DNA of 64,000 nt from Phytopseudomonas straminea (GCF_900112645.1 NZ_FOMO01000004.1:484418-548417); one strand, 5' to 3'; shown: positions 1 to 13,032, counted from the stretch's first letter. Notes: generated by a model from the sequence alone, not told the origin. Translations and numbers: made by a program.

Positions 1-1746
1 CGCGTACAGCCCCTGCGGATCGCGCTCGGCGCACACCTGCGGCGAAGCCTGTACGTAGACGGTGACCAGTCGCTCGGCGCCGATCAGCGCCCTGGCCTGC
101 TCGCGGCCTTCGGCATCCGGCGCCACGAACGCAGCGAGAGCAATCAGCCCTGCTTCGTTGAACTGACGCGCCACATGGGCGGCACGACGCCAGTTCTCGG
201 CACGGCCGGCACGATCCTGCGGCAGCCCTTTGTTCAGGTCATGGCGCAGGTTCTGGCCGTCGAGCACGTACACCGCACGCCCCATGTCGAACAGCTTGCG
301 CTCCAGGGCATAGGCCAGGGTGCTCTTGCCAGCGCCGGACAGACCACTGAACAGCACGGTGGCCGGCTGCTGGCCGAGGCGCGCAGCACGTTCCTCGGTA
401 GACACGTGGCCGCTGTCGGCATGGTGCGCACCACTGCTGGCATCGGCGATGATCATGCCGGCGCCTACGGTGCCGTTGGTCAGGCGATCAATGACGATGA
501 ACGCACCGGTGGTGCGGTTGTGCTCGTAGCCGTCGAGCGCAATCGGGGCATCCAGGGCGATTTTGACCTTGCCGATCTCGTTGAGCTGGAGGCTGCTCGC
601 CGCCCCCTGCTCCAGAGTGTTCACGTCGACCCGGTGGGTGATGCTGGCGATCGAGCCCGGCACATAACTGGTAGCACGCTTGATGTCGTATTTCTTGCCC
701 GGCAGCATCGGCTCTTCGGCCATCCACACCAGCATGGCGTCAAAGCTGTCGGTCACCTGCGGACGGTTGTCGGCATGCACCAGCATGTCGCCGCGCGACA
801 CGTCGATCTCGTCTTCCAGGGTCAGGGTAATCGCCTGGCCCGGGCCGGCCTGCTCCAGCTCACCTTCGAAGGTGACAATGGACTTCACCCGGCTGCCCTT
901 GCCCGACGGCAGCGCGATGACTTCATCGCCCTTGCGCACGATGCCGCTGGCCAGGGTGCCGGCGAAACCGCGGAAATTGAGGTTCGGGCGGTTGACGTAC
1001 TGCACCGGTAAGCGCAGGTCGTCGAAGTTGCGATCGCCCGCCACTTCCACGCTCTCAAGAATTTCCATCAGCGACTGGCCGGTGTACCAGGGCGAGCGCT
1101 CGGACTTGTTGACCACGTTGTCGCCCTTGAGCGCCGACATGGGTACAAACTCCAGGGTGGTCGGGCGCAGGTCGATCTTCTCGGCAAAGGCCAGGTAATC
1201 GGCCTTGATCTGCTCGAACACGCCCTGGTCGAAGTCCTTGAGGTCCATCTTGTTGACGGCGACGACGATGTGCTTGATGCCCAGCAAAGACGCGATAAAG
1301 CTGTGCCGTTTGGTCTGGGTCTGCACGCCGTAACGGGCGTCGATCAGGATGATGGCCAGGTCGCAGGTCGAAGCGCCGGTGGCCATGTTGCGCGTGTACT
1401 GCTCATGGCCGGGGGTGTCGGCGATGATGAACTTGCGCTTGGCGGTTGAGAAATAGCGGTAGGCGACATCGATGGTGATGCCCTGCTCGCGCTCGGCCTG
1501 CAGGCCGTCGACCAGCAGCGCCAGGTCGACCTCCTCACCAGTGGTGCCGCTCTTCTTCGAATCGCGGGTGATGGCTTCCAGGTGATCTTCGTAGATCATC
1601 TTGGAGTCGTGCAGCAGGCGCCCGATCAGGGTGCTCTTGCCGTCATCGACGTTACCGCAGGTGAGGAAGCGCAGCAGTTCCTTGCGCTCGTGCTGAGCCA
1701 GGTAGGCGTGAATGTCCTGGCTGATCAAATCGGATTGGTGACTCAT
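1..1746 (-). CDS. cysNC: Bifunctional sulfate adenylyltransferase subunit 1 / adenylylsulfate kinase CysNC (3' end outside window)
   Basis: GTPase subunit of ATP sulfurylase fused to APS kinase; with CysD it makes APS, which the C-terminal domain phosphorylates to PAPS for sulfate assimilation in the cytosol. The translation starts [10 protein letters not shown] and shows GTPase motifs GNVDDGKST (G1), DTPGHEQ (G3) and NKMD (G4), then an elongation-factor-like beta-barrel. A second P-loop, GLSGAGKST (about positions 322-350), marks the APS kinase domain. In the window 582 residues are present; the fused family is about 630, so only the last ~50 residues are missing. The ATG lies 12 bases after the cysD stop, consistent with one cysD-cysNC transcript. 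Confidence 0.97.
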   Translation of the reverse strand, partial: MSHQSDLISQDIHAYLAQHERKELLRFLTCGNVDDGKSTLIGRLLHDSKMIYEDHLEAITRDSKKSGTTGEEVDLALLVDGLQAEREQGITIDVAYRYFSTAKRKFIIADTPGHEQYTRNMATGASTCDLAIILIDARYGVQTQTKRHSFIASLLGIKHIVVAVNKMDLKDFDQGVFEQIKADYLAFAEKIDLRPTTLEFVPMSALKGDNVVNKSERSPWYTGQSLMEILESVEVAGDRNFDDLRLPVQYVNRPNLNFRGFAGTLASGIVRKGDEVIALPSGKGSRVKSIVTFEGELEQAGPGQAITLTLEDEIDVSRGDMLVHADNRPQVTDSFDAMLVWMAEEPMLPGKKYDIKRATSYVPGSIASITHRVDVNTLEQGAASSLQLNEIGKVKIALDAPIALDGYEHNRTTGAFIVIDRLTNGTVGAGMIIADASSGAHHADSGHVSTEERAARLGQQPATVLFSGLSGAGKSTLAYALERKLFDMGRAVYVLDGQNLRHDLNKGLPQDRAGRAENWRRAAHVARQFNEAGLIALAAFVAPDAEGREQARALIGAERLVTVYVQASPQVCAERDPQGLYA

Positions 1747-1758
1747 GGTGCGTGATCC

Positions 1759-2676
1759 TCAGAAATAGCCCTGACGTTTCTTTTCTTCCATCGAGCCGGC
1801 GGCGTCGTGATCGATCACGCGGCCCTGGCGCTCGGAAGTCCGGGTCAGGAGCATTTCCTGGATGATGTCGGTCAGGCTTTCGGCCTCGGACTCCACCGCG
1901 CCGGTCAGCGGGTAGCAGCCCAGGGTGCGGAAACGCACCTTCTTCTTCTGGATGCGTGCCTTCTCCTCGTCGCTCAGGTGCTCGAGGATACGCTCGTCAT
2001 CGATCATGATCAGCGTGCCGTTCTTCTCGATCACTTCACGCTCGGCGGCGAAGTACAGCGGCACGATCGGGATCTGTTCCAGATAGATGTACTGCCAGAT
2101 ATCCAGCTCGGTCCAGTTGGAGAGCGGGAACACGCGGATCGACTCGCCCTTCTTGACGTTGCCGTTGTACACGTTCCACAGCTCGGGGCGCTGGTTCTTC
2201 GGGTCCCAGCGGTGCTTGCTGTCGCGGAACGAGTAGACACGCTCCTTGGCACGGGACTTCTCTTCGTCGCGGCGTGCCCCACCGAAGGCGGCGTCGAAGC
2301 CGTACTTGTCCAGCGCCTGCTTGAGGCCCTCGGTCTTCATCACATCGGTGTGCTTGGCACTGCCGTAGGTGAAGGGGTTCATGTCCTGCGCCACACCGTC
2401 GGGATTGATGTGGGTGATCAGGTCCAGACCCATCTCGCTGACCATCTTGTCGCGGAAGCGATACATCTCCTGGAATTTCCAGCGCGTATCGACGTGCATC
2501 ACCGGAAACGGCAGCTTGCCGGGAAAGAACGCCTTGCGCGCTAGATGCAGCATCACGGCGGAATCCTTGCCGATGGAATAGAGCATCACCGGGTTGTCGA
2601 ATTCGGCGGCCACTTCACGAATGATGTGGATACTTTCCGCCTCGAGCTGTTTCAAGTGCGTCAGTTTGTCGAGCAT
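1759..2676 (-). CDS. cysD: Sulfate adenylyltransferase subunit 2 CysD
   Basis: Catalytic ATP-sulfurylase subunit that adenylylates sulfate to APS together with CysN. It is a 305-residue PAPS-reductase-type PP-loop protein: the [17 protein letters not shown] stretch near residue 35 is the pyrophosphate-binding loop. The [12 protein letters not shown] and [13 protein letters not shown] segments are typical of CysD. Length equals the family norm. It is the first gene of the pair, with cysNC 12 bases downstream. About 145 bases upstream separate it from the Nif3-family gene and probably hold its promoter; I did not see a convincing -35/-10 pair there. CysB control is expected from the pathway but not shown here. 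Confidence 0.98.
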   Translation of the reverse strand: MLDKLTHLKQLEAESIHIIREVAAEFDNPVMLYSIGKDSAVMLHLARKAFFPGKLPFPVMHVDTRWKFQEMYRFRDKMVSEMGLDLITHINPDGVAQDMNPFTYGSAKHTDVMKTEGLKQALDKYGFDAAFGGARRDEEKSRAKERVYSFRDSKHRWDPKNQRPELWNVYNGNVKKGESIRVFPLSNWTELDIWQYIYLEQIPIVPLYFAAEREVIEKNGTLIMIDDERILEHLSDEEKARIQKKKVRFRTLGCYPLTGAVESEAESLTDIIQEMLLTRTSERQGRVIDHDAAGSMEEKKRQGYF

Positions 2677-2820
2677 GGCTACTCACGAGGTCACGGTATT
2701 TATTCAGGCCAAACGGGCCTTGGACGAGCGCGCACTCTAGCACAGCACCTACTTCTAATCAGGGCGCCGCTTAGATCGAAACGCTCTAGCTTTATGCCTG
2801 GGAATTTGGACGTCTGGTAC

Positions 2821-3579
2821 TCAAATTGGATTCGGGCAATCGATAAACAGGTGCTCGATGGCGAAGCGTCGGCTAAGGTATTCGCCCAGCGCCTGCACGC
2901 CGTAGCGCTCGGTGGCGTGGTGGCCGGCGGCGATGAAGCTGACACCGTTTTCCCGGGCGCTGTGGTAGGTCTGCTCCGAAGCTTCCCCGGTGAGGTACAG
3001 GTCGACGCCAGCAGCGATGGCCTGGTCGATATAGCCCTGGCCGCCGCCGGTACACCAGCCGATACGGCTGACCATTCGGTCTTCCTCCACCAGCAGTGGT
3101 TCGCGGCCCAGCACTTCGTGCACACGGCGAGCGAAGTCGCGGGCGCTCATTGGCTGCGTCAGCGAGCCGACCAGGCCAACGGTGCGAGGATTGTCGGGCT
3201 CCAGCGGCCCCTCTACGGTGATATCGAGCTGCCGCGCCAGCTGCACGTTGTTGCCGACGTCCGGGTGCACGTCCAATGGCAGGTGATAGGCCAGCAAGCT
3301 GATGTCATTGGCCAGCAGGGTTTTCAGACGGCGCTGCTTCATGCCGGTGATGCAGGGATTCTCACCCTTCCAGAAGTACCCGTGGTGAACCAGCAGCACA
3401 TCGGCGCGCGCCTCGACGGCAGCCTCGATCATCGCCAGGCTGGCGGTCACGCCGCTGACGATGCGCTGCACCTGCGGCCGCCCCTCGACCTGCAGGCCAT
3501 TGGGGCAATAATCGCTGATGCGCGAGGCGCCAAGGCAGCGTTCGGCTTCCTCCACCAGAGTGGTCAGGGCAATGGCCAT
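2821..3579 (-). CDS. Nif3-like dinuclear metal-centre protein (YbgI family)
   Basis: Cytosolic NIF3/YbgI-family protein of 252 residues; relatives form hexameric rings with a dinuclear metal site, and their physiological role is unsettled. Visible family marks are the LLVHHGYFWKG segment, with metal-binding His pair, in the N-terminal half and the AGHHATERYG segment near the C-terminus, which supplies the other ligands. The reading frame is open 15 codons further upstream, but the ATG at 3579 is chosen because GAGGAATT precedes it and the protein then begins MAIALTTLVEEAERC, as in relatives. It is divergent from algW; 109 bases separate the two starts. Confidence 0.92.
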   Translation of the reverse strand: MAIALTTLVEEAERCLGASRISDYCPNGLQVEGRPQVQRIVSGVTASLAMIEAAVEARADVLLVHHGYFWKGENPCITGMKQRRLKTLLANDISLLAYHLPLDVHPDVGNNVQLARQLDITVEGPLEPDNPRTVGLVGSLTQPMSARDFARRVHEVLGREPLLVEEDRMVSRIGWCTGGGQGYIDQAIAAGVDLYLTGEASEQTYHSARENGVSFIAAGHHATERYGVQALGEYLSRRFAIEHLFIDCPNPI

Positions 3580-3631
3580 ACAGAATTCCTCACGAACGGT
3601 TGTGAACCGCTGCTTTCTTGGCACGGTTCTC

Positions 3632-3637
3632 TATAAT
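3632..3637 (+). promoter_or_regulatory. Candidate -10 box upstream of algW
   Basis: A TATAAT hexamer lies 51 bases before the algW ATG, in the divergent gap shared with the Nif3-like gene. No good -35 hexamer is present 16-18 bases upstream, so an activator or a weak promoter is possible. Assignment rests on the -10 match alone. Confidence 0.4.
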
Positions 3638-3688
3638 GGCGCACCTTAAGGGCCCGCTAGGGGCCTCGCAACTCTCAGGACTGGATCG

Positions 3689-4834
<1,146 letters not shown>

Positions 4835-4851
4835 CAACTGCCGCCGATATA

Positions 4852-4882
4852 AAAAAGCCAGGGCTCAGGCCCTGGCTTTTTC
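4852..4882. terminator. Bidirectional terminator between algW and hisC
   Basis: Perfect 9-bp hairpin AGCCAGGGC-TCAG-GCCCTGGCT flanked by A6 on the left and T5 on the right, so it can end transcripts from both convergent genes. Confidence 0.9.
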
Positions 4883-4896
4883 ATTGCAGCTATCGC

Positions 4897-5949
4897 TCAG
4901 AGCGCCGCGAGTGCGTCCAACAGCGCCTGGTTCTGCTCCGGCGAGCCGATGCTAATGCGCAGGAACTGGGCGATTCGCTCCTGCTTGAAGTGGCGCACGA
5001 TCACGCCCTGTTCACGCAGCGAGGCGGCGATACCGGCCGCGTCACGCTGTGGATGGCGGGCGAAGATGAAGTTGGCAGCCGAAGGCAGCACCTCGAAGCC
5101 CAGAGCCTGCAAACCGGCAACGACCTGCTCGCGACTTTCGATCACCGCAGCGCAGGTCTGCTCGAAATAGGCACGATCCTCGAACGCGGCCGCGGCGCCA
5201 GCAATGGCGATGCGATCCAGTGGGTAGGAGTTGAAGCTGTTCTTGATCCGCTCCAAGGCCTCGATCAAATCCTCTTGACCCACCGCTAGGCCGACACGCA
5301 GACCGGCCAGCGAGCGCGACTTGGACAATGTCTGGGTGACCAGCAGGTTGGGGTACTTGCTCACCAGGCTGATTGCCGACTCACCGCCGAAGTCGATATA
5401 GGCCTCGTCCACCAGCACCACGCTGTCAGGGTTGGCTTGCAGCAGACGCTCCACCGCCTCAAGCGCCAGCAGGCAACCGGTCGGCGCATTGGGATTGGGG
5501 AAAATGATGCCGCCGTTGGGCCGCGCATAGTCCTCGACGCGAATCTGGAATTGCTCGTCCAGAGCGATCGGCTCGGCCTGGATGCCGTACAGCCCGCAAT
5601 AGACCGGATAAAAGCTGTAGCTGATATCCGGGAACAACAGCGGCTTGCCGTGCTGGAACAGGCCGTGGAAGGCATGGGCCAGGACTTCGTCCGACCCGTT
5701 ACCGACGAATACCTGGCTGGTCGGCACACCGTAATAAGTAGCGACAGCCTGCTTGAGGCGATCGCCATTGGGGTCGGGATACAGGCGCAGGTCGTCGTTG
5801 AGCTCCGCCTGCATGGCGGCGATGGCCTTTGGCGACGGACCGTAAGGGTTCTCGTTGGTGTTGAGCTTGACCAGCTTGGTCAGCTTCGGCTGTTCACCTG
5901 GCACATAGGGCACCAGGCTCTTGACGAAGGGGCTCCAGAATTTGCTCAT
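4897..5949 (-). CDS. hisC: Histidinol-phosphate aminotransferase HisC
   Basis: PLP-dependent class-II aminotransferase that converts imidazole-acetol phosphate and glutamate to histidinol phosphate in histidine synthesis. The 350-residue product has the substrate motif [12 protein letters not shown] near the N-terminus, the PNPNAPTG motif at ~151-158, DEAYIDF at ~181, and the Schiff-base lysine Lys210 in [14 protein letters not shown]. Length is normal. It follows hisD by 57 bases in the order murA-hisG-hisD-hisC, so the three his genes probably share transcription. Pseudomonads usually carry a second hisC elsewhere near aromatic genes; this copy is the one linked to hisDG. Confidence 0.97.
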   Translation of the reverse strand: MSKFWSPFVKSLVPYVPGEQPKLTKLVKLNTNENPYGPSPKAIAAMQAELNDDLRLYPDPNGDRLKQAVATYYGVPTSQVFVGNGSDEVLAHAFHGLFQHGKPLLFPDISYSFYPVYCGLYGIQAEPIALDEQFQIRVEDYARPNGGIIFPNPNAPTGCLLALEAVERLLQANPDSVVLVDEAYIDFGGESAISLVSKYPNLLVTQTLSKSRSLAGLRVGLAVGQEDLIEALERIKNSFNSYPLDRIAIAGAAAAFEDRAYFEQTCAAVIESREQVVAGLQALGFEVLPSAANFIFARHPQRDAAGIAASLREQGVIVRHFKQERIAQFLRISIGSPEQNQALLDALAAL

Positions 5950-6006
5950 CTGCCCTTCTCTCCTCGAATTCGATGGTGATCGTGGCGCGGATACCCGCGC
6001 CGGCTG

Positions 6007-7317
6007 TCAATTCTTGATGCGATATTCGGCGCTGCGCGCGTGGGCGGTCAGCGACTCGCCGCGGGCCAGCACCGAGGCGATCTTGCCAAGCTCGGAGGCA
6101 CCGGCGGCCGAGCAATGGATGATCGACGAGCGCTTTTGGAAGTCGTATACGCCCAGTGGAGAGGAGAAGCGCGCGGTGCCCGAGGTCGGCAATACGTGGT
6201 TGGGGCCAGCGCAGTAATCGCCCAGCGCCTCGGCGGTGTAGCGGCCCATGAAGATCGCGCCGGCATGGCGAATCTGCGGCAGGTACTGCTCCGGGTTCTC
6301 CACCGACAGCTCCAGGTGCTCGGGGGCGATGCGGTTGGCCACTTCGATGGCCTGGGTCATGTCCTCGACCAGAATCAGCGCACCGCGACCTTCGATGGAG
6401 GTGCGGGCAATGGTCTCGCGCTCCAGGCTCGGCAGCAGCTTGGCGATGCTTGCGGCGACCTTGTCGAGGAAGGCGGCGTCCGGGCTGACCAGAATCGCCT
6501 GGGCATCCTCGTCGTGCTCGGCCTGGGAGAACAGATCCATGGCGATCCAGTCCGGGTCGGTCTGGCCGTCACACACCACGAGGATCTCCGACGGCCCGGC
6601 GATCATGTCGATACCGACCTTGCCAAACACATGGCGCTTGGCGGTGGCCACGTAGATATTTCCCGGCCCGACGATCTTGTCCACCGGCGGCACGCTCTCG
6701 GTTCCGTAGGCCAGCGCGGCGACAGCCTGGGCACCACCGATGGTGAACACCCGGTCGACGCTGGCAATGGCGGCGGCGGCCAATACGATCTCGTTGATCT
6801 CGCCACGCGGCGTCGGAACCACCATGACCACCTCAGGCACGCCGGCGACCTTGGCGGGAATGGCATTCATCAATACCGAGGATGGGTACGAAGCCTTGCC
6901 GCCAGGCACGTACAGGCCGGCACGATCGAGCGGCGTGACCTTCTGCCCCAGCACCGTGCCATCGGCCTCGGTGTAGGCCCAGGAATCCTGCTTCTGCTTT
7001 TCGTGGTAGCTGCGCACCCGGGCGGCGGCAGTTTCCAGCGCCTGGCGCTGCTCGGCGGTGATGCGGGTGAGCGCCAGTTCCAGACGCTCGCGCGGCAGGA
7101 TCAGGTCGGCCATCGAGGCCACGTCGAGCGCATCGAAACGCTGAGTGAACTCGACCACGGCGGCGTCACCGCGCTCGCGCACGGCCTTGATGATATCCAG
7201 CACGCGCCCATTGACGCCGTCGTCGGAGACGCTTTCCCAGCTCAGCAGATGATCCAGATGCTGGGCGAAATCCGCGTCGGCAGCGTTGAGTCGGCGAATG
7301 GCAACTGGAGCGGTCAT
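6007..7317 (-). CDS. hisD: Histidinol dehydrogenase HisD
   Basis: Zinc enzyme performing the last two steps of histidine synthesis, histidinol to histidine, with two NAD+. The 436-residue protein carries the family signature around [16 protein letters not shown] with downstream [13 protein letters not shown], and the C-terminal substrate-binding region EHLEL and [14 protein letters not shown]. Length matches the bacterial norm. Start [11 protein letters not shown] at 7317; the gene lies 130 bases downstream of hisG and 57 bases upstream of hisC. Confidence 0.97.
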   Translation of the reverse strand: MTAPVAIRRLNAADADFAQHLDHLLSWESVSDDGVNGRVLDIIKAVRERGDAAVVEFTQRFDALDVASMADLILPRERLELALTRITAEQRQALETAAARVRSYHEKQKQDSWAYTEADGTVLGQKVTPLDRAGLYVPGGKASYPSSVLMNAIPAKVAGVPEVVMVVPTPRGEINEIVLAAAAIASVDRVFTIGGAQAVAALAYGTESVPPVDKIVGPGNIYVATAKRHVFGKVGIDMIAGPSEILVVCDGQTDPDWIAMDLFSQAEHDEDAQAILVSPDAAFLDKVAASIAKLLPSLERETIARTSIEGRGALILVEDMTQAIEVANRIAPEHLELSVENPEQYLPQIRHAGAIFMGRYTAEALGDYCAGPNHVLPTSGTARFSSPLGVYDFQKRSSIIHCSAAGASELGKIASVLARGESLTAHARSAEYRIKN

Positions 7318-7447
7318 AGCTGAAGCCTCATCTGGATGGCGGTATTCTCAGGCGCCGCTAGAGTAGCAAGCCCACCGTGCGGGCACCTGAGAATTTGGCT
7401 ATGACACGGATAGGCAGTGCGTGGCGGCTAGGCCACGCGAGAGAAGG

Positions 7448-8083
7448 TCAATGCGGATGATGGCTCTCGACCGCTTCACGCAGCGTGTCGATAAGGGCCT
7501 GCAGGCGGCCGTGCTGCATTTTCATGGAGGCCTTGTTGACGATCAGTCGCGAGCTGATGTGAGCGATCAGCTCCTGGGCTTCCAGGCCGTTGGCCTTGAG
7601 GGTATTGCCGGTGTCGACCACGTCGATGATCTTGTCGGCCAGGCCTACCAGCGGCGCCAGCTCCATGGAGCCGTACAGCTTGATGATGTCGACCTGACGG
7701 CCCTGCTCGGCATAGTAGCGCTTGGCGACGTTGACGAACTTGGTGGCCACACGCAGGCGGCCCTTTGGCTCGGGCGCGCCTACGGCACCGGCGGTCATCA
7801 GCTTGCAGCGGGCGATACGCAGGTCCAGCGGCTCGTAGAGCCCCTGGCCGCCGTACTCGAGCAGCACGTCCTTGCCAGCTACGCCGAGGTCGGCGGCGCC
7901 GTGTTCGACGTAGGTCGGCACATCGGTGGCACGCACGATCAGCAGGCGCACATCGTCCTGGGTGGTGGAGATGATCAGCTTGCGGCTCTTGTCCGGATTC
8001 TCGGTCGGCACGATGCCTGCAGCCGCGAGCAGCGGCAGGGTGTCATCGAGAATACGGCCTTTGGACAGGGCAATGGTCAGCAT
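7448..8083 (-). CDS. hisG: ATP phosphoribosyltransferase, short form, HisG
   Basis: Catalyses the first committed step of histidine synthesis, joining ATP and PRPP. At 211 residues it is the short (HisG_S) form, which lacks the C-terminal regulatory domain and works with a separate HisZ subunit, not encoded in this window. The start [19 protein letters not shown] is the conserved N-terminus; an upstream in-frame start would extend it into murA and is rejected. Motifs [14 protein letters not shown] and the PRPP-binding [11 protein letters not shown] segment are present. It begins four bases after the murA stop, so translation of the two is probably coupled. Confidence 0.96.
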   Translation of the reverse strand: MLTIALSKGRILDDTLPLLAAAGIVPTENPDKSRKLIISTTQDDVRLLIVRATDVPTYVEHGAADLGVAGKDVLLEYGGQGLYEPLDLRIARCKLMTAGAVGAPEPKGRLRVATKFVNVAKRYYAEQGRQVDIIKLYGSMELAPLVGLADKIIDVVDTGNTLKANGLEAQELIAHISSRLIVNKASMKMQHGRLQALIDTLREAVESHHPH

Positions 8084-8087
8084 GTGG

Positions 8088-9368
<1,281 letters not shown>

Positions 9369-9608
9369 TCAGGAACGCGCGGCCCAGTCGGCACGGCTGA
9401 AGAATTTCATGCTCACGGCGTGGATGCTGCCATCGGCGATCCACGGGTTGAGGTGAGCGTAGATCTGTTGCTGACGCTTGACCGGGCTGAGGCCGGCCAA
9501 CTCGTCGCTGATCAGGTTGAGCTGGAAATTGCAGCCTTCGCCCTCGACCTCTACCTGGACATCCGGCAGTTTGGTCTCCAAGAAACTTTTTACCTCAAGG
9601 GCCTGCAT
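9369..9608 (-). CDS. ibaG: BolA/IbaG family protein
   Basis: Small BolA-like protein of 79 residues; relatives pair with monothiol glutaredoxins in iron-sulfur cofactor handling and contribute to acid resistance. The translation MQALEVKSFLETKLP followed by VKRQQQIYAHLNPWI and HAVSMKFFSRADW shows the class-II KH-like BolA fold. The ATG at 9608 is preferred over a TTG two codons upstream because GAGG lies eight bases before it. It is upstream of murA and 194 bases downstream of mlaB, the usual mla-ibaG-murA order in gammaproteobacteria. Confidence 0.9.
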   Translation of the reverse strand: MQALEVKSFLETKLPDVQVEVEGEGCNFQLNLISDELAGLSPVKRQQQIYAHLNPWIADGSIHAVSMKFFSRADWAARS

Positions 9609-9802
9609 GCTCAACCTCGATCAACGTGTTCAATAGGCATGGACGTCGCCAGGCGACATCTGTGTAAAGCGTGAGCCGGTACCCAGGCAGCCGGTGATCA
9701 TTGGCCTGGAGGCATGGGGCCGGCATCATACCAAAAAATTGCCAGCGGCGATTTACCGCTGCAGTTCGACTTCACAGGCTAAGACAAGTGCCCGATGGCT
9801 GC

Positions 9803-10111
9803 TCAGGCGGGAACCGGCAGTACGTGCTGCAACTCGCAGACCTTGGCGATGCCACTCATGTCCTGAGGCAGCCCGCGTACGCTCAGCTGCTTGCCGGCCG
9901 CGCGCGCATCACGCATGTAGCAGAGCAGCAGTGAAAGGCCGACGCTACTGGATTTCTCCACCGCCGAGCAATCGATCACGCACTCGGGGCCCTGCAGGTT
10001 ACGAATCAGCCGCCCGCCCTGCTCGCGCAAGGCCGGGCCGCTCTGATAATCGAGTACGCCACTGAGGGCGAGCACGCCCGGCGCCTGCTCGATGATGGCT
10101 GCCGAACTCAC
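9803..10111 (-). CDS. mlaB: Mla system STAS-domain protein MlaB
   Basis: Cytoplasmic STAS-domain subunit of the MlaFEDB ABC complex that moves phospholipids between inner and outer membrane; MlaB stabilises the ATPase MlaF. The 102-residue product has a STAS-like core (VLALSGVLDYQS, CVIDCSAVEKSSSVGLSLLL). The start codon is GTG and overlaps the mlaC stop as GTGA, indicating translational coupling. It is the last gene of the operon. About 190 bases of non-coding DNA follow before ibaG; no terminator hairpin was found there. Confidence 0.93.
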   Translation of the reverse strand: MSSAAIIEQAPGVLALSGVLDYQSGPALREQGGRLIRNLQGPECVIDCSAVEKSSSVGLSLLLCYMRDARAAGKQLSVRGLPQDMSGIAKVCELQHVLPVPA

Positions 10112-10743
10112 TGCGCACCCCGGGCCTGGCGGGCCCTGGCGACGGTGTCGGCCCAGCTGTCGATGACCTTGTCGAGGTCATTGCGATTGTTCTGCATCGA
10201 TTGTGCGAACTGGTCACGGAACAGCTTGCCGACGTTGATGCCGTTGATCACCACATTACGCAGCTTCCAGGTGCCGTCCATCGCGACCATGGTGTACGAC
10301 AGCGGGTATACGGTGCCCTTGCCGTCACGGATTTCCATGTTCACCGAGGTGCGTTGCGGGTCCTGCTTGCCGGAAGCGGGAATCACGCGAATGTCCTGAT
10401 TGTTATATTCCAGCAGCGCGTTGCCATAGAACTGCATCAGGCTGCGCTTGAAGTTTTCCTGGAAACGGGTCATCTGCTCGGGCGTGGCTTCACGGGAATA
10501 ACGCACGGTCATCACACTGCGCGCAACACCGTCGACATCCACCACAGGGCCGAGAATCTCGTTGAGCGACTTGTAGAAAGCGTCCGGGTTCTTGCGGTAT
10601 TCGTCCTTGTTGGCTTTCAGATCTGCCAGCAGGGTGTCAGTGGTTTTCTGTACCACTTCGTGGGCGGCAGGCGCGGCCATGGCCAGCAAAGGCAGAGCGG
10701 CCAGCATTGCGACGAGGCTGTTGCGCAGGGTCTTGATCATCAT
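10108..10743 (-). CDS. mlaC: Periplasmic phospholipid-binding protein MlaC
   Basis: Soluble periplasmic carrier that shuttles phospholipid between outer-membrane MlaA and the inner-membrane MlaFEDB complex. The 211-residue product starts with a signal peptide (MMIKTLRNSLVAMLAALP, cleavage near AMA-AP) followed by the Ttg2D/MlaC domain, including SVMTVRYSREATPEQ and the Asp/Lys-rich centre. Three in-frame ATGs lie at 10755, 10743 and 10740; GAGG about seven bases before 10743 favours that one. In P. aeruginosa and P. putida this operon is also called ttg2 and affects drug and solvent tolerance. Confidence 0.94.
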   Translation of the reverse strand: MMIKTLRNSLVAMLAALPLLAMAAPAAHEVVQKTTDTLLADLKANKDEYRKNPDAFYKSLNEILGPVVDVDGVARSVMTVRYSREATPEQMTRFQENFKRSLMQFYGNALLEYNNQDIRVIPASGKQDPQRTSVNMEIRDGKGTVYPLSYTMVAMDGTWKLRNVVINGINVGKLFRDQFAQSMQNNRNDLDKVIDSWADTVARARQARGAQ

Positions 10744-10751
10744 CGGGTACC

Positions 10752-11225
10752 TCATTGGCTTTGCTGATCCTTGTTGACCGAATTGAGCAGGAACTTGCCA
10801 ATCAGGTCTTCAAGCACCAGGGAAGACTGGGTGTCGTGGATGGTTCCGCCATCGGCCAGCAACTGTTCATCGCCACCGACGCTGATCCCCACATACTTCT
10901 CGCCAAGCAGACCAGCGGTCAGGATCGACGCGGTGGAGTCCACCGGAAGATTGTCTACAGCGTGGTCGAGTTCCATCGTTACGCGTCCGGTGTAGCTGTC
11001 GCGATCCAGGTCGATGGCCGTGACGCGACCGATATTGACGCCCGCCATGGTCACCTTGGCGCGCACGGTCAGGCCGGCAATGTTGTCGAAATAAGCGTAC
11101 ACCTTGTAGGTATCGACGCTGCTACCCGGCGCCAGACCACTGACTCGCAAAGCCAGCAGCAACAGGGCCAGCAAGCCGGCGAGCAGGAACATGCCGACAC
11201 CGATTTCCATCGTGCGGTTTTGCAT
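10752..11225 (-). CDS. mlaD: MCE-domain lipid transporter subunit MlaD
   Basis: Inner-membrane-anchored MCE protein that forms a hexameric ring on top of MlaFE and gates phospholipid passage. The 157-residue product has one N-terminal membrane helix (MEIGVGMFLLAGLLALLLLA) and one MCE domain (YKVYAYFDNIAGLTVRAKV...). The ATG at 11225 overlaps the mlaE stop in an ATGA tetranucleotide. A longer in-frame start exists inside mlaE, but only this start puts the membrane helix at the N-terminus. The end overlaps or abuts the first possible mlaC ATG. Confidence 0.95.
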   Translation of the reverse strand: MQNRTMEIGVGMFLLAGLLALLLLALRVSGLAPGSSVDTYKVYAYFDNIAGLTVRAKVTMAGVNIGRVTAIDLDRDSYTGRVTMELDHAVDNLPVDSTASILTAGLLGEKYVGISVGGDEQLLADGGTIHDTQSSLVLEDLIGKFLLNSVNKDQQSQ

Positions 11226-12022
11226 CAGAAATCTCCAAACATCAAAGCGGTCAGAATGAAGTCCAGGCCCAGTACGGCCAGCGAGGCATACACCACGGTG
11301 CGAGTGGTCGCACGGCTGATGCCTTCGGAAGTGGCTTCGCAGTCGTAACCCTGGAACACGGCGATCCAGGTCACCACGAAGGCGAAGACGATGCTCTTGA
11401 TCACACCGTTGAGCACGTCTTCGCGGAAAGAAACACTGTTTTGCATGTTGGCCCAGAACGAGCCTTCGTAAACGCCCAGCCAGTCCACGGCGACCATCGC
11501 GCCGCCCCAGATGCCGACCACGCTGAAAATCATCGCCAGCAGCGGCATGGAAATGAAGCCGGCCCACAAGCGTGGCGCGACGATGTGCTTGAGCGGGTCG
11601 ACACCGATCATCGCCAGACTGGACAACTGCTCGGTGGACTTCATGTTGCCGATCTCGGCAGTAAGCGCCGAGCCGGCACGCCCGGCGAACAGCAGCGCGG
11701 TCACCACCGGCCCCAGCTCACGCAACAGAGTCAGAGCAACCATCTGTCCCACCGCCTGTTCGGAGCCGTACTTGGCCAAAATGCTGAAGCCCTGCAGCGA
11801 CAGCACCATGCCGATAAATACACCCGAGACGATAATGATCGCCAGCGACAGCACGCCCACCGAATACAGCTGCTTGATCAACAGCTGCAGGCCGTTGCCC
11901 GAGGTACCCCGGCCAAACAGCGCGCGCAGCAGAAAGATAGTCGAACGCCCCAGCGCGGCGACCACATCGATACCCGCCCGTCCGAACAGGCGCACGCGTT
12001 CGAGTGAAGATGTCCTGCGCAT
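11225..12022 (-). CDS. mlaE: Phospholipid ABC transporter permease MlaE
   Basis: MlaE/YrbE-family permease of the Mla phospholipid transporter in the inner membrane. The 265-residue protein has the DUF140 core: membrane segments interrupted by [27 protein letters not shown], a signature of the family, and a conserved [13 protein letters not shown] loop. Length is normal. ATGA overlaps link it to mlaF upstream and mlaD downstream, so the five mla genes form one coupled operon. Confidence 0.96.
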   Translation of the reverse strand: MRRTSSLERVRLFGRAGIDVVAALGRSTIFLLRALFGRGTSGNGLQLLIKQLYSVGVLSLAIIIVSGVFIGMVLSLQGFSILAKYGSEQAVGQMVALTLLRELGPVVTALLFAGRAGSALTAEIGNMKSTEQLSSLAMIGVDPLKHIVAPRLWAGFISMPLLAMIFSVVGIWGGAMVAVDWLGVYEGSFWANMQNSVSFREDVLNGVIKSIVFAFVVTWIAVFQGYDCEATSEGISRATTRTVVYASLAVLGLDFILTALMFGDF

Positions 12023-12831
12023 CAGCGCCCTCCCAGTAGATCGTCGTGGTAATTCGGCGCTTGGAAATGGAAGGGAACCGGGCCATCCGGCGTTCCCTGC
12101 ATGAATTGACGCACTCGCGGATTATCCGAGTCACGCAGCTCGGCCGGCGTCCCCTGGCCCAGCACCTGGCTGTCGCCTACCACATAGATGTAGTCGGCGA
12201 TGCTGGCCGTCTCGGCCAAGTCATGGGAAACCACGATGCTGGTGATGCCCAGCGCATCGTTGAGCAGGCGGATCAAGCGCACCAGCACGCCCATAGCGAT
12301 CGGGTCCTGACCGACGAACGGCTCGTCATACATGAGAATCTGCGGATCCAGGGCGATTGCCCGCGCCAGCGCCACGCGACGCTTCATGCCACCGGAGAGT
12401 TCATCAGGCATCAGCTCGATGGCGCCACGCAAGCCAACGGCCTGCAGCTTCATCAGAACAATGTCACGAATCATTTCTTCAGGCAGCTGGGTGTGCACAC
12501 GCAGCGGAAACGCCACGTTCTCGAATACGTCGAGGTCTGTGAACAGCGCGCCGCTCTGGAACAGCACGCCCATCTGCTTGCGCATGTCGAACAGCTCGCT
12601 GCGCGACAGGTCGGGCAGGTTCAGGCCATTGACCCGAATCTCGCCGGCGCTGGGACGCAGCTCAGCGGCGATGAGGCGCAGCAGCGTGGTCTTGCCACAG
12701 CCGGACGGCCCCATGATCCCGGTGACCTTACCCCGCGGGATACAGATATCGACGTTCTTGAAGATGTGTCGCTCGCCGCGCTGAAAACTTACGTTCTTAA
12801 GCTCGACCGCGTACTGATTTTCCGCGCTCAT
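12022..12831 (-). CDS. mlaF: Phospholipid ABC transporter ATPase MlaF
   Basis: ATPase subunit of the Mla complex. The 269-residue protein shows Walker [10 protein letters not shown], the ABC signature [14 protein letters not shown], Walker B ILMYDEPF and the H-loop VVSHDL. The ATG at 12831 ([16 protein letters not shown]) is chosen because GGAG precedes it; the frame stays open 38 codons upstream, but that stretch lacks family similarity and runs through the promoter. It is the first gene of mlaFEDCB, divergent from kdsD. Confidence 0.96.
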   Translation of the reverse strand: MSAENQYAVELKNVSFQRGERHIFKNVDICIPRGKVTGIMGPSGCGKTTLLRLIAAELRPSAGEIRVNGLNLPDLSRSELFDMRKQMGVLFQSGALFTDLDVFENVAFPLRVHTQLPEEMIRDIVLMKLQAVGLRGAIELMPDELSGGMKRRVALARAIALDPQILMYDEPFVGQDPIAMGVLVRLIRLLNDALGITSIVVSHDLAETASIADYIYVVGDSQVLGQGTPAELRDSDNPRVRQFMQGTPDGPVPFHFQAPNYHDDLLGGR

Positions 12832-12916
12832 CGGAACTCCATTGCGTACTGCCTTCCTAATCAGACGCCCGGGATCGGGACAAGGGCACTCCGTTCGCCC
12901 TCTCAAACGGCTGCGG

Positions 12917-12945
12917 ACTATAGCACTTGCCCATTTGGCCACCAA
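12917..12945 (-). promoter_or_regulatory. Candidate sigma-70 promoter for mlaFEDCB
   Basis: On the minus strand TTGGTG (12945-12940) and TATAGT (12922-12917) are separated by 17 bases, placing a start about 80 bases before the mlaF ATG. Both hexamers are close to the housekeeping consensus and no competing promoter is better in this gap. Confidence 0.6.
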
Positions 12946-13032
12946 AGCTCGGCAGCCCTAGCGTTCAACGTTGTGACAGCCTTGCCATTTATGAGCCACT
13001 GCATGGGTGATGAGTCACCAAGGCTTTCCCGC

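Noticed and set aside
3618..3637. Possible sigma-54 promoter (TTGGCACG) before algW
   Set aside because: The -24 half is good but no GC-containing -12 element stands at the required spacing; a TATAAT is there instead.
12832..12945. 38-residue N-terminal extension of MlaF
   Set aside because: Runs through the mla promoter; the ATG at 12831 has GGAG and the family N-terminus.
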